Assembly: GCF_900239975.1 (NCBI RefSeq) | Contig: NZ_LS992154.1 | Location: 1,091,105-1,155,104 of the forward strand | Length of the DNA: 64,000 nucleotides | Direction: 5' to 3' | Source of the DNA: Chlamydia poikilotherma | GTDB lineage: Bacteria; Chlamydiota; Chlamydiia; Chlamydiales; Chlamydiaceae | In this document: one piece after another, positions 29,034-38,504 of the stretch | How positions within the stretch are numbered: position 1 is the first letter of the stretch | How the letters are laid out: every line of letters begins with the position of its first letter | The notes under the pieces: generated by a model | What the model was told of the DNA's origin: nothing | Seen by the model: the letters and a program-made list of their open reading frames with translations, nothing else | The model's database searches: none | Program-made: the position numbers and the translations under genes

Positions 29034-30644
29034 TTAGGTTTCCGGAAAAGATGGGTTTTGCATTTCTTCCGAAGAGTCTGCAATAAAAAACGAACTAGTC
29101 AAAAGTAAACAAGAGATAGAAATAGAATATTTCAAAGCAAATTTAATTACTGTGAAAGGATCAAACACTCCTGAAGTAATTAAATTTTCAAAAGCATCAT
29201 TAATGCAATTATATCCAAAGTAAGGGTCTGGATGCGCTAAAACAGTATCTACTACATATTCTGGAACTTTCCCGCAATTCGTAGCCAAGACTCTAAGAGG
29301 AACTTCTGCGGATTGCAACATGCACTTACACCCAAACATTACCCCCTTGGACAATTGCTCAGGGATTTTCACAATAGATGCTGCGCGGGCTAAGGCTGAA
29401 CCTCCTCCAGGAAGACAACCTTCTTTAAAAGCAGCTTTTATACATTTTAAAGCATTCTCTAAGCGAATTTTCTTTTCTTTGAATTCGTTTTCTGTCGTAG
29501 CTTCTAAATATATCTGAGCTACTCCACCAACAAATCTGGCTAAACGCTTTTCTAAATCCTGAGTATCCATTTCAGATTTACTATGCACGATAGCCTGTCG
29601 CAAATATTCAATACGTTGTTCTATTCTTTCTTGGTTTCCTTTCCCTTCAAAAAAAACAGTTGTATTTTGTTTAACAACGATTTTCCCTACCCGACCTAAA
29701 ATATCTAAACTACTCTTATCTAAAGAAATTCCCAATAAATCTCCTACAAGAGTAGCGCCTGTCAAAATGGCAATATCTTCTAAAATCTCTCTACGCTGTT
29801 GACCATATCCCGGAGCTTTTATTGCACATACAGGAAGGTTCCCTTTCAGTTTATTAACAATTAAAATAGAGAGAAGCTGAGGATCAAAATCTTCAGCGAT
29901 GATAATTAAAGGATCACAACTTGTTTGAAAGGTCTGTTCTAAAAAATGAATAAACGATTGATTTAAAGAAGATAATGTCTGGTTACACAATAAGATAGAC
30001 GCATTTTCATAGACGACTTCCATCGTCTCGGGATGCGTTATAAAATATGAAGATAAATATCCCGAGTTTAACCCTACATGTGTCGTAGCTTGTAAAGTAG
30101 TCTCTGTTCCTTCTTTTACTACAAAAACTCCCTCAATTCCTACCCGAGCTATAGCATCGGAAAGGATTTTTCCAATGGATGAATCATAATTGGCTGAGTT
30201 TGTAGCTATATGAAATATATCTTCTGTTTCATTGATTTTAACTGCGAGCTTAGTAAGCTCACTATTTAACATTTCTCCGGCAAGTTGAATTCCTTGTTTG
30301 ATTTCTAAAGGATCTAATCCAACGGCAATACCTTTGAGTCCCGAAGAAAATAACGCATCTGTGATTACGATAGCCGTAGTAGATCCGTCCCCTATCTGAG
30401 CTTCCGTTTGTAGTGCAGCTTCCCTAGCAAGTTTTAGACCAGTATTTTCAAAAGCATCAGATAAATTGATCTCTTTAGCTATTGAAGCCCCGTGTTTTGT
30501 GACGTAAGGAGGGAAAAGATCCTTTTTGATAACAACATGGGACCCTTGAGGTCCTAAGGTTGTGGTGACGGCCTTAGCTAAAGCACGCACGCCTCGATTT
30601 AACGCGCTAAGCCCTTCTAATCGATTCTTGAATATTTTAGACAC
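29034..30644 (-). CDS. groEL2: GroEL2, divergent chaperonin paralogue
   Basis: 536 residues, Hsp60 fold, started at a GTG (30642-30644). No groES is next to it. The equatorial motifs are recognisable (TLGPQGSHVVI, GDGSTTA with Asp86, EGCLPGGGSALAR), but two catalytic positions differ from E. coli GroEL: Asp52 in TKDG is His51 here (TKHG), and Asp398 in VEDAL is Asn397 here (LENAL). The C-terminal GGM repeats are absent. It is one of the extra chaperonins of chlamydiae and probably not a full folding machine. Its 110-base upstream gap contains a strong hairpin at 30681-30698. Confidence 0.92.
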   Translation of the reverse strand: MSKIFKNRLEGLSALNRGVRALAKAVTTTLGPQGSHVVIKKDLFPPYVTKHGASIAKEINLSDAFENTGLKLAREAALQTEAQIGDGSTTAIVITDALFSSGLKGIAVGLDPLEIKQGIQLAGEMLNSELTKLAVKINETEDIFHIATNSANYDSSIGKILSDAIARVGIEGVFVVKEGTETTLQATTHVGLNSGYLSSYFITHPETMEVVYENASILLCNQTLSSLNQSFIHFLEQTFQTSCDPLIIIAEDFDPQLLSILIVNKLKGNLPVCAIKAPGYGQQRREILEDIAILTGATLVGDLLGISLDKSSLDILGRVGKIVVKQNTTVFFEGKGNQERIEQRIEYLRQAIVHSKSEMDTQDLEKRLARFVGGVAQIYLEATTENEFKEKKIRLENALKCIKAAFKEGCLPGGGSALARAASIVKIPEQLSKGVMFGCKCMLQSAEVPLRVLATNCGKVPEYVVDTVLAHPDPYFGYNCINDAFENLITSGVFDPFTVIKFALKYSISISCLLLTSSFFIADSSEEMQNPSFPET

Positions 30645-30680
30645 GTTTTTTCTATGTCTCCCCTAGATTCCAGGGATAAG

Positions 30681-30698
30681 GCGACCCCATAAGGTCGC
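30681..30698. other. Hairpin between CT605 and groEL2
   Basis: GCGACC (30681-30686) and GGTCGC (30693-30698) with a six-base loop, flanked by ATAA/TTAT that extends the stem over a bulge. No T run follows on either side, so it could be an end-processing or leader structure for groEL2 as well as a terminator for CT605. Confidence 0.5.
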
Positions 30699-30754
30699 TT
30701 ATAGAAACAACAAAAATTCCTGTCAAACAGAGGAATCCCTAGAGGAAATTACTT

Positions 30755-31990
30755 TTAATCACCATAGTCAGCTATTAAGAAAGGCTTACGTATATTTTCA
30801 AACTTTGTTCTGCCTTCAATACATAATTTTTTTAACGGCCAAATAATATAACGCTCGTTTTGGCAAATATATAAAAACTTTTCTTCTCCTAGACAACGAT
30901 GAATAGACGTTCTTCGCAAAGGAATTTTTTCCAAAGCTTTAAAAGCATTCTCCACTTGTTTAGGATAAAGAGTCTTTAGCGTTCCTAAAATTGTACACTG
31001 CGTTTCCATGGGAAGAAATTCTTCAGGCTTTTCTAACATAAGTAAAACTCCCGAACAAAATTCCATCTTATATTTACCAAAAAAAGGTTCGTAACAAAAA
31101 GGATAGAACATTACTCCTGGTAACCGTGCTTCATTTAACTTCTTCGCAACAAGATTACCGTCCATCCAGGGAGCTCCTATTACTCTAAAAGGAAGAGTGT
31201 AACCTATACCAATACTTGATATAGATAAAGCTCCTATAATCCCTGTTGCTGCATAAAAAAAAGTCGTTTGTGCATCAGGAATTTGTGGGCTGGTAGGAAT
31301 CCAACTTAATCCAGTTTGAGAGAATATCATCGAACGTTTCCATCCCTGCATGGGGACGACAGATACCTGAGCATAAGGCGCATACTTGGCTTTATAAAAT
31401 AACGCGAGTTCCCCGGGAGTCATTCCGTAGCAATAAGGAATTTCTGGAGCATAATCTGATTGAGACGTAGGCATGGGACCATCGATTACCTTACCTCCCA
31501 TGGGATTTGGACGATCTAAGATGATCAAAGTCTTTTTATACTTTTGTGCAGCACAAACTAAATGAAGTAATGAAGACACGAAAGTATAGGAACGCACTCC
31601 AATATCTTGTACATCGTAGATTAAAACATCACTACCCTGCACAGCACATTCGGGAATGTCTTTAATACCATAGAGAGACACTATACGCACTCCTTGAACT
31701 CCTGGAGCAGTTCCTGGAGTTTCTGCAGGTGCAGTACCATAATAGCCGTGTTCTAATGTGCAAAGGATATTCAAGGAGCATAGATCTTTATGCTCTTGAA
31801 AAACAGATAAGGCGTCCTTTCCTTCATTATTAATAGCAGCATTATGAGAAACTAATGTTACTTTCTTACCACGAATCCAAGAAATATAAGATTCATCGTT
31901 GAAAATACGATCTAACCCCACAGAAACTTGAGAAAATCCTAAGTAAGGAAATAAACATAATAAAATTAAAAACGAGCATATCACTCTCAT
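30755..31990 (-). CDS. DUF1343/NamZ-like protein (possible exo-N-acetylmuramidase)
   Basis: 411 residues from the ATG at 31990, with an N-terminal signal peptide (MRVICSFLILLCLFPYLGFS) that places it outside the cytoplasm. An upstream frame to 32056 has no signal-like start. The family signatures HGYYGTAPAETPG, DVQDIGVRSYTF, DRPNPMGG and YCYGMTPGELA are those of DUF1343. A characterised Bacillus member (NamZ, family GH171) is an exo-acting N-acetylmuramidase, so this may trim peptidoglycan fragments. Orthologue of CT605 by position; divergent from rdgB. Confidence 0.85.
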   Translation of the reverse strand: MRVICSFLILLCLFPYLGFSQVSVGLDRIFNDESYISWIRGKKVTLVSHNAAINNEGKDALSVFQEHKDLCSLNILCTLEHGYYGTAPAETPGTAPGVQGVRIVSLYGIKDIPECAVQGSDVLIYDVQDIGVRSYTFVSSLLHLVCAAQKYKKTLIILDRPNPMGGKVIDGPMPTSQSDYAPEIPYCYGMTPGELALFYKAKYAPYAQVSVVPMQGWKRSMIFSQTGLSWIPTSPQIPDAQTTFFYAATGIIGALSISSIGIGYTLPFRVIGAPWMDGNLVAKKLNEARLPGVMFYPFCYEPFFGKYKMEFCSGVLLMLEKPEEFLPMETQCTILGTLKTLYPKQVENAFKALEKIPLRRTSIHRCLGEEKFLYICQNERYIIWPLKKLCIEGRTKFENIRKPFLIADYGD

Positions 31991-32107
31991 AACACCTATC
32001 TGCCTATAAAAAATAACATTCTGATAGTTTGTATGTTGGTTAAGTACTGCTAGCAAAAAAGATATCTTTGTGCAACCGTGCTAATAGTTGTGTAGGTGCG
32101 TCTATTT

Positions 32108-32129
32108 CGATTATTTTGTAATATAATCG
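32108..32129 (+). promoter_or_regulatory. Inverted repeat overlapping a -10 box upstream of rdgB
   Basis: CGATTAT (32108-32114) and ATAATCG (32123-32129) form a perfect seven-base inverted repeat that overlaps TATAAT (32122-32127). No good -35 is visible at normal spacing. The rest of 31991-32225 holds nothing else I can name. Confidence 0.35.
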
Positions 32130-32225
32130 CGGAAGACACTACAATCGACAAAATTGCTAGTGTGATTTCAAACGAGACAAAAACTTTTAGTTATTTGCTC
32201 TTTCCCTTTTGCTAAGGAGAGACCC

Positions 32226-32846
32226 ATGAAGATAGTAATTGCTAGCTCCCACGGTTATAAAATACGAGAAACCAAGACTTTTTTAAAACAATTAGGAAGT
32301 TTCGATATTTTCTCATTAACAGATTTCCCTAACTATCACTCTCCTAAAGAAATAGGTTGCCTTCCCGAAGAAAATGCTCTAGCAAAAGGTCTTCATGCAG
32401 CAAAAGAGCTGAATTCTTGGGTTATTGCGGATGATACTATGCTCATGGTGCCTGCATTAAATGGTCTTCCTGGCAAACTATCAGCCATTTTTGCTGGAGA
32501 AGATGCGTGTGATAAAGATCACAGGAAAAAACTTCTACAAAAGATGCAATCTTTAGAAAGTATTGTAGACCGCTCTGCATATTTTGAATGTTGTATTGTT
32601 CTTGCTTCTCCTGAAGGGAAATTCTTTAAAGCTCGAGGAATTTGCGAAGGTTATATTAGTAATCAAGAAAAAGGTTCTTCGGGGTTTGGCTATGATCCAT
32701 TATTTTTAAAATATGATTATAAACAAACATTTGCTGAACTCTCTGAAGATGTAAAAAATCAGGTCTCACATAGAGCTAAGGCTTTACAAAAGCTAACTCC
32801 TTATTTGCAAGACCTGTTGGAGAAACATCTAATCTTTAGGAATTAG
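32226..32846 (+). CDS. rdgB: RdgB/HAM1-family non-canonical purine NTP pyrophosphatase
   Basis: 206 residues, cleans the nucleotide pool of ITP, XTP and dITP. N-terminal [13 protein letters not shown], the ENA segment [24 protein letters not shown] (usual form ADDSGLxVxALNGxPG) and the C-terminal [11 protein letters not shown] and SHRAKAL motifs are all present. The Gly of the ADDSGL motif is replaced by Met, and Ser by Thr, so activity could be shifted. GGAGAGA precedes the ATG. Its 3' end overlaps the convergent small gene. Confidence 0.9.
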   Translation: MKIVIASSHGYKIRETKTFLKQLGSFDIFSLTDFPNYHSPKEIGCLPEENALAKGLHAAKELNSWVIADDTMLMVPALNGLPGKLSAIFAGEDACDKDHRKKLLQKMQSLESIVDRSAYFECCIVLASPEGKFFKARGICEGYISNQEKGSSGFGYDPLFLKYDYKQTFAELSEDVKNQVSHRAKALQKLTPYLQDLLEKHLIFRN

Positions 32847-33062
32847 CGTTTCTAATGAATGTTTTAAACAGCCGCGAATTTCACGCATTTCTGCAAGTAT
32901 AGCTTCTGCTCTTAAGAAATCTGCCTCTAAACTTGCTGTAGCGGGCATGCCTTCTTTACCTTGAAGTTTCTGCGTCGCTATGGGCATCTCTAAACTAACT
33001 GTAGATTTCGCTGTAAGTCGGTGTGTCTTGTTAAAAAAAACTGTTTGAATACCTTCATTCAT
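32829..33062 (-). CDS. Small protein after ung (CT606.1-like)
   Basis: 77 residues from the ATG at 33062, which is preceded by GGAAG and overlaps the ung stop in the coupled form ATGA. The N-terminal third is strand-like and the C-terminal third an amphipathic helix ([25 protein letters not shown]). Unknown function; position matches the small gene annotated as CT606.1 in C. trachomatis. The 3' end overlaps rdgB by 18 bases. Confidence 0.7.
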   Translation of the reverse strand: MNEGIQTVFFNKTHRLTAKSTVSLEMPIATQKLQGKEGMPATASLEADFLRAEAILAEMREIRGCLKHSLETLIPKD

Positions 33063-33748
33063 GGGAGCTTCCAATTAATCATGGGCTTATTCAGCTTTTT
33101 AAGCAGGTAGTTAATTTTTGAAAAGTGCGAACAGCCAAAAAAACCTCTATGTGCCGCTAAAGGAGAAGGATGCGGAGCTGCTAAAATAGCGTGTTTATGC
33201 GTGGAATGGAAAAGTAAATCACATTTCTTTCTTGCAGCATTCCCCCATAATACAAAAATGACATGGGAACGGTTTTCTATAAGCTTAGCAACGATAGTAT
33301 CGGTAAATTGTTCCCATCCCCGACCAGCATGAGAAAAAGGAGCTCCCCCACGTACAGTTAATACAGTATTTAATAATAGAACTCCTTGATCGGCCCAAGA
33401 TTGCAAACATCCTGTGGTATTTTCTATTCCCAAGTCAGTCTGTAATTCGCGAAAGATATTAATAAGAGATGGGGGCAAACGAACGCCTTTCGGAACGCTA
33501 AAGCTTAATCCATGAGCTTGCCCTTCTCCAGGATAAGGATCTTGTCCAAGAATAACAACACGTACAGAATCAAAAGGTGTGCTTTTTAATGCAGTAAAGA
33601 TATTGTCTTTTGCGGGGTAAATGATTGTCTGAGAATACTCAGATTGTAAAAATTCCCTAAGCTTACACATATAGGGCTGGGACCATTCAGTTTTAAGCTG
33701 CTCTTGCCAAGACAAAGGAAGCTGGTCTATAGTAAAGGCATTTTGCAT
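33059..33748 (-). CDS. ung: Uracil-DNA glycosylase
   Basis: 229 residues, removes uracil from DNA in base-excision repair. Water-activating loop [16 protein letters not shown], the DNA-minor-groove loop [14 protein letters not shown] and the nucleotide pocket [10 protein letters not shown] are intact. The protein is soluble, family-I. Coupled at its stop to the small CT606.1-like gene and divergent from uvrD. Confidence 0.96.
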   Translation of the reverse strand: MQNAFTIDQLPLSWQEQLKTEWSQPYMCKLREFLQSEYSQTIIYPAKDNIFTALKSTPFDSVRVVILGQDPYPGEGQAHGLSFSVPKGVRLPPSLINIFRELQTDLGIENTTGCLQSWADQGVLLLNTVLTVRGGAPFSHAGRGWEQFTDTIVAKLIENRSHVIFVLWGNAARKKCDLLFHSTHKHAILAAPHPSPLAAHRGFFGCSHFSKINYLLKKLNKPMINWKLP

Positions 33749-33806
33749 AAACCACCCACTTTTATTATTTGAAAATAGAAATATATTAACCTTCTTAGAT
33801 TATTTT

Positions 33807-33841
33807 AGCTTCAGTGATCCTGATTTTTTCAGCCAGAAGCT
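33807..33841 (+). other. Compound hairpin upstream of uvrD
   Basis: Outer stem AGCTTC (33807-33812) and GAAGCT (33836-33841) with an inner stem CTGA/TCAG around a five-T loop (33820-33832). It ends 18 bases before the uvrD ATG and may affect its translation or be the end of a transcript. Confidence 0.4.
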
Positions 33842-33859
33842 ATAAGTTAGGACACCACT

Positions 33860-35773
33860 ATGCTCACTTCAGAATTAAACGAAGCACAAATTGCAGCTGT
33901 CACCTCACCATTAAGTCCTATTTTGGTTCTTGCTGGAGCTGGAGCTGGGAAAACTCGCGTGGTAACATGCCGTATTCTCCATTTAATCAATGAAGGTATT
34001 GCTCCTAAAGAAATCCTAGCTGTTACTTTCACCAATAAAGCAGCAAAAGAACTTAAAGAACGTATTTTGCATCAATGCCCTCAAGCTCATGGTGCGGATA
34101 TTCCTATGGTATGTACATTCCATAGCCTAGGAGTCTTTATCCTACGCCGGTCCATACAAGCTTTAAACAGAGAAAATAATTTTATTATCTATGATCAAAG
34201 TGACACGGACAAGCTTCTTAAGCAATGTTTGCAAAAATTTAATTTAAAGAAAACTCTGAGTAATTCGATACAATATCACATATCCCAAGCAAAAAATCGT
34301 CTATTGTATCCTGAAGATTTAGATCCTGAAGAATATATTGATCCGGTGGTTTCTATTTATAAAGAATACCAGCAACGTCTAAATGAAACTAATGCTTTGG
34401 ACTTTGATGATCTTTTATTTCTTACTGTAAAGCTATTTAAGGAATTCCCTGAAATCAGAAAAGAATATAGCGAACTATGGAAAGCTCTTCTTATTGATGA
34501 GTATCAAGATACCAACCACGCACAATATATGATGGCTCAGACTATCGCAGGGAAACATCAAAATATATTTGCTGTAGGAGATCCTGATCAATCTATCTAC
34601 TCTTGGCGCGGAGCGAATATCCATAATATTTTAAACTTTGAAAAAGATTATCCCAGAGCTCTTGTCCTACGTTTAGAAGACAATTACCGTAGTTATGGGA
34701 ATATTCTTAATGCTGCTAACGCTTTAATTCAAAATAACGCCTCGAGACTAAAGAAAGACTTACGAAGCGTAAAGGGTCCTGGAGAAAAAATTCGTGTATT
34801 TCTAGGAAAAACAGACAAGGAAGAAGCGGAATTTGTAGCAGATGAAATCAATCGTCTCCATAGAAGAGCGAATATTCCTCTACGTGATATTTGTATTTTT
34901 TATAGAACAAACTTCCAATCTCGCACCTTCGAAGATGCTTTATTACGTAGACGTATTCCCTATGAAATTCTTGGAGGGCTATCTTTCTACAAACGCAAAG
35001 AAATTCAAGATATCTTAGCTTTTCTAAGAATGTTCACTGCCAAATGCGATGTTGTTGCCTTTGACAGAATAGTAAATCTTCCCAAACGCGGTTTAGGGCC
35101 TTCTACGATTTCTTCTTTAATAGACTACGCTCTCACCAATAATCTACCCATGTTAGAAGCATGTAAAAATGCTTTAGAAAGTCAAGCCGTAAAGTTATCT
35201 AAGAAACAACAAGAAGGTCTAAGAAGTTATCTAAGTATTTTCCAACAACTCGAACATGCTTATGAAACCCTCACTCTTAATGAGTTTGTTGTCGCTACCA
35301 TACGAATTACAGGATACCTTCAAGTATTAAAGGAAGATCCTGATACTTTCGAAGATAGAAAAAGCAACCTTGATGAACTTGCTTCAAAAACTTTTGAGTG
35401 GGAACAGCAAAATACAGAGGGCACCCTAGAAAGCTTCTTAGATGATTTAGCTTTAAAAAGTTCTACAGACGAAACAGAACTTATTACAGATCGTGTCAAT
35501 CTTATGACAATTCATAATGGCAAGGGATTAGAGTTTCGCATAGCCTTTGTTGTAGGCTTAGAGGAAAATCTCTTCCCCCACGCAAACTCTAAAGGAAATT
35601 ATGAAAATCTTGAAGAAGAACGGCGGCTATGCTACGTAGGAATCACTAGAGCCCAAGATCTCCTTTATTTAACCGCAGCACAAACTCGTTTTCTTTGGGG
35701 CACAGTTCGTGTCATGAAACCGAGTCGATTTCTTAAGGAAATCCCTAGAGATTACTTGATTCAAGTACATTAG
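33860..35773 (+). CDS. uvrD: ATP-dependent DNA helicase UvrD/PcrA family
   Basis: 637 residues, superfamily 1A 3'-5' helicase. Walker A is AGAGAGKTRVV near residue 25, Walker B is LIDEYQDTNHAQY, motif III GDPDQSIYSWRGA, motif V LMTIHNGKGLEF and motif VI RRLCYVGITRAQD. It lacks a long C-terminal Tudor extension, so it is nearer Rep/PcrA than E. coli UvrD in length. Works in excision repair and replication restart. It ends two bases before rpoN. Confidence 0.95.
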   Translation: MLTSELNEAQIAAVTSPLSPILVLAGAGAGKTRVVTCRILHLINEGIAPKEILAVTFTNKAAKELKERILHQCPQAHGADIPMVCTFHSLGVFILRRSIQALNRENNFIIYDQSDTDKLLKQCLQKFNLKKTLSNSIQYHISQAKNRLLYPEDLDPEEYIDPVVSIYKEYQQRLNETNALDFDDLLFLTVKLFKEFPEIRKEYSELWKALLIDEYQDTNHAQYMMAQTIAGKHQNIFAVGDPDQSIYSWRGANIHNILNFEKDYPRALVLRLEDNYRSYGNILNAANALIQNNASRLKKDLRSVKGPGEKIRVFLGKTDKEEAEFVADEINRLHRRANIPLRDICIFYRTNFQSRTFEDALLRRRIPYEILGGLSFYKRKEIQDILAFLRMFTAKCDVVAFDRIVNLPKRGLGPSTISSLIDYALTNNLPMLEACKNALESQAVKLSKKQQEGLRSYLSIFQQLEHAYETLTLNEFVVATIRITGYLQVLKEDPDTFEDRKSNLDELASKTFEWEQQNTEGTLESFLDDLALKSSTDETELITDRVNLMTIHNGKGLEFRIAFVVGLEENLFPHANSKGNYENLEEERRLCYVGITRAQDLLYLTAAQTRFLWGTVRVMKPSRFLKEIPRDYLIQVH

Positions 35774-35775
35774 GT

Positions 35776-37047
35776 ATGTTTCAGCAACATCAAAAGCTTT
35801 CTCAAAACTACCTTCCCTCGCTGCGTATGCAGCAGGGATTGCAGATGTTGCAATCTTCAATCACCGAACTTTCTTCTTATGTACTTCAACAAATCATCCA
35901 TAATCCATTCTTCGACATCTCCTCTTTAGAAGATGAGGAGTGGTCTGTATGTTCTTCTCTACCTTCTATAGACGCTGCATATTCTCGTCCCGAATCTTTA
36001 TTTTCTCATCTTCTCACACAAGTACAGCAGACGTTTGATAGTTCTGAGGAATTACTCATTGCTCAGCATATTATAGGCAATCTATCAGACCAGGGTTTAT
36101 TCCTTTCTTCTCCTGAGGAGCTATCATTACAGTTAGAAATTCCTTTAGAAATTATTCATACTGTTTGGAAAACAATTCAGTTATTTCATCCTTTAGGTAT
36201 CGCCTCCCCCTCCTTACAAGACTATTGGCTATTACATTTAGAAAGTTCTTCTCATGATCTTGCTTACAAAATCATCAAAGAACACTACTCTCTTTTGATT
36301 AACTGTGACTTTCTACGTATAGCAAAAAAATGTCGATGCTCTCCTTTAGATATAAGAAATGCTCTAAAATTAGCTTTAGCAAAAATTCCTTGGTGTCCTG
36401 CCGAAGGTTATGCATCTTTATCTAATATACAACCCGCGCTTCCTGATGTTTACGTCACTAAAAAACATCAGATTTGGGAAATTCAAGTTAGTTCTCGAGG
36501 TTTACCTCCTATAAAACTTAACAGTGAAGTTTTTCATATTTATGAACAGCTTCCTAAAGAAGAGAAAAAGAATCTCACACAGCAAATTCTTTCTGCTAAA
36601 TGGCTTATTAAAAATTTAAGAAAACGAGAACAAACTTTATTTGCTATTGTAGAAAAGATCCTCCCTCATCAAGAAAGCTTCCTTCTTGGTAAGACGTCTT
36701 CCCCTAAAGCTTTATCTGTAAAAAACTTATCTGAAGAACTCTCTTTTCATGAATCAACAATATTTCGTGCTATAGAAAATAAGACATTGGCAGCACCTAT
36801 CGGAATTATCCCTATGAAACAGCTGTTTCCACGTGCTGCGAGCAATAATACCTCTCAATCTAAAGAAACGATCTTACAGTGGATTCATCAATGGATAGCT
36901 TCAGAAACAATACCCTTATCTGATGCTGATATTAGCCAACGAATTTCTCAACAGGGAATTCAATGTGCTCGCCGTACAGTAGCTAAATACCGCTCACAAT
37001 TAAAGATTCTTCCTGCGCATAAAAGAAAATCGTATTCTGAAATGTAA
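35776..37047 (+). CDS. rpoN: RNA polymerase sigma-54 factor
   Basis: 423 residues, shorter than enteric RpoN. Region I is QQHQKLSQNYLPSLRMQQGLQML, followed by the core-binding domain and the RpoN box ARRTVAKYR near the C-terminus, which binds the -24 element. The acidic region II is short. It needs an AAA+ activator; chlamydiae have one such regulator elsewhere in the genome (CtcB/C). The gene is translationally linked to uvrD, two bases apart, so it may be driven from the uvrD promoter. Confidence 0.95.
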   Translation: MFQQHQKLSQNYLPSLRMQQGLQMLQSSITELSSYVLQQIIHNPFFDISSLEDEEWSVCSSLPSIDAAYSRPESLFSHLLTQVQQTFDSSEELLIAQHIIGNLSDQGLFLSSPEELSLQLEIPLEIIHTVWKTIQLFHPLGIASPSLQDYWLLHLESSSHDLAYKIIKEHYSLLINCDFLRIAKKCRCSPLDIRNALKLALAKIPWCPAEGYASLSNIQPALPDVYVTKKHQIWEIQVSSRGLPPIKLNSEVFHIYEQLPKEEKKNLTQQILSAKWLIKNLRKREQTLFAIVEKILPHQESFLLGKTSSPKALSVKNLSEELSFHESTIFRAIENKTLAAPIGIIPMKQLFPRAASNNTSQSKETILQWIHQWIASETIPLSDADISQRISQQGIQCARRTVAKYRSQLKILPAHKRKSYSEM

Positions 37048-37068
37048 AGCAGTTTTACATCTTAGAAG

Positions 37069-37866
37069 TTAAGTAAAGTAAGCAATATAGATTTGCTGCC
37101 ATCGAACACTTTCTAATTTTTGCTCTCTAGCATATTTTTCAAGAATTGGAATCGGTTGCGTTGCAAACATGCGAATTTCTGCATCTGTAAGTCTTAGCAT
37201 TACCCATAAAGGAGGAATACCAAGCATCCTACGAATCTTCTTCATAGCACGACGAAAATAACTCTGTACAATCAATAGCCTCGCTCCAAAATACGCAGGA
37301 GTCGCAAGAACACAAGCAAGACCAGCCAAAGGAGACCACAAGCTTAATCCTAGACCGGACAGCACGAAAAAGAATAGACAATAACTCTCTCCTGGAGAGC
37401 GAAATAAAGGTCCTAAAAACCGTCTCCAAACCTTTGATGAGGTTTGATAAGCCAAAGCTTCTTCAAACATAGGCTCGTAGAACTTCATACGTGCAGCATG
37501 GACAGCCTCATGAGCAAGGATCTCTTCCTTAGAATACATATAAAACCAACGCGCCGCCTTACGTAAGTGTTTGCGCAACTGTATGATCACTTGATTATTT
37601 GCTATCCAGGTGCATCCTGCTTCCCAAACATCCATACCTTCATTAGAATAGATCACTTCTAAATGTGTAGGGTTAATATCGAATATTTCTTGTAATCTTG
37701 AGGGGAAAGCTGTGGGGTGATCAGGGGCATTATCGATAATGTCTTGGGCCCGATATAGAAAGGGAGGCTTTAACTCTTCAGGGCCAGCTATGATCCCTTG
37801 CTTATTCAAATCAAGCAGATCATCTTCTAAAGATTTTGGAGGAATTAAACACTCAAACTTTTCCAC
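37069..37866 (-). CDS. Membrane-associated HExxH protein, putative metallopeptidase (CT642-like)
   Basis: 265 residues from a GTG start. A zinc-binding HEAVH motif is at 119-123 (preceded by EEILA), with glutamates 12-17 residues on (EPMFEEALAY), the usual spacing for a third ligand. Then two hydrophobic segments follow (about 162-181 and 181-200), and the remaining 65 residues are basic and polar. This fits a membrane-bound gluzincin-like peptidase, with the metal site on the N-terminal side of the helices. I do not recognise the specific family. It is convergent with rpoN and divergent from topA. Confidence 0.75.
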   Translation of the reverse strand: MEKFECLIPPKSLEDDLLDLNKQGIIAGPEELKPPFLYRAQDIIDNAPDHPTAFPSRLQEIFDINPTHLEVIYSNEGMDVWEAGCTWIANNQVIIQLRKHLRKAARWFYMYSKEEILAHEAVHAARMKFYEPMFEEALAYQTSSKVWRRFLGPLFRSPGESYCLFFFVLSGLGLSLWSPLAGLACVLATPAYFGARLLIVQSYFRRAMKKIRRMLGIPPLWVMLRLTDAEIRMFATQPIPILEKYAREQKLESVRWQQIYIAYFT

Positions 37867-37942
37867 GTTTTAGTTCCATTTTTCTAAGACACTAACTGTT
37901 CTTCAGAAATACTACTTACCCATCGTTATAATCAAAAATGCA

Positions 37943-37961
37943 GTTAAATTAGATCTATGGG
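37943..37961 (+). repeat. 19-base intergenic element, copy 2 (upstream of topA)
   Basis: GTTAAATTAGATCTATGGG, differing by one base from the copy at 7626-7644. It lies in the loop and right arm of an ACCCAT/ATGGGT inverted repeat that is followed by five T. Confidence 0.5.
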
Positions 37962-38469
37962 TTTTTCAGGAAATATTCTGATTAGATGTAAAGTTTGTTT
38001 CTTATCTTTTCAACTTTCAAAAACAAGAAATATTCTTATTAAAGTTTTCTTGCAGAGCTACATTCCATAAGTATTACATTATTCCCTTGAAAAGAATCTA
38101 CCTCATACTGAATAACCATTAGGACGTGCCTGGGCCTCTGGCCAAATCTCTGCTGAAGAATTAGGGTTTTGTTCTTTTTAATATGTTTCATATGGGATCA
38201 GCTCTACAAATCGTAGAAATTATCGAGATAATGAATTCTCAATAATAAACGGTATTTTCCTCTAAGAGAAAAATAAAATTACCTATTTTTAACCATTTTT
38301 TATTTTGGAGATTTTCTCTCTATATTAAGAAGATTATTGTCAAAAATTCTAGCTTGTCCGTTATTACAATGAGCTGAAATATGTGTTAATAGTGAAAGCT
38401 TGCAATAAATAATAGATGGTTGCATGAGGGTTTTTTTTAGATAGGGAACATAAACAATAAAAAAGGAGA

Positions 38470-38504
38470 GGCGTTTTTACTCCGAATAAAATGCGGAGCT
38501 CGCC
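38470..38504 (+). other. Composite hairpin in the topA leader
   Basis: GGCG (38470-38473) pairs with CGCC (38501-38504), and CTCCG (38480-38484) with CGGAG (38494-38498), forming a two-tier stem that ends 12 bases before the topA ATG. AAAAAGGAGAG sits just upstream and would be a ribosome site at excessive distance; folding the hairpin would bring it close to the ATG. Confidence 0.45.

Noticed and set aside
29320..29517. Plus-strand frame inside groEL2
   Set aside because: Antisense shadow of a conserved gene.
37229..37429. Second open frame inside the HExxH gene
   Set aside because: It is a shadow in another frame with no ribosome site or protein-like composition.
38131..38200. GC-rich patch upstream of topA as a gene remnant
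   Set aside because: The best frame is about 20 codons with no start codon and stops on both sides; kept only as a possible RNA region.
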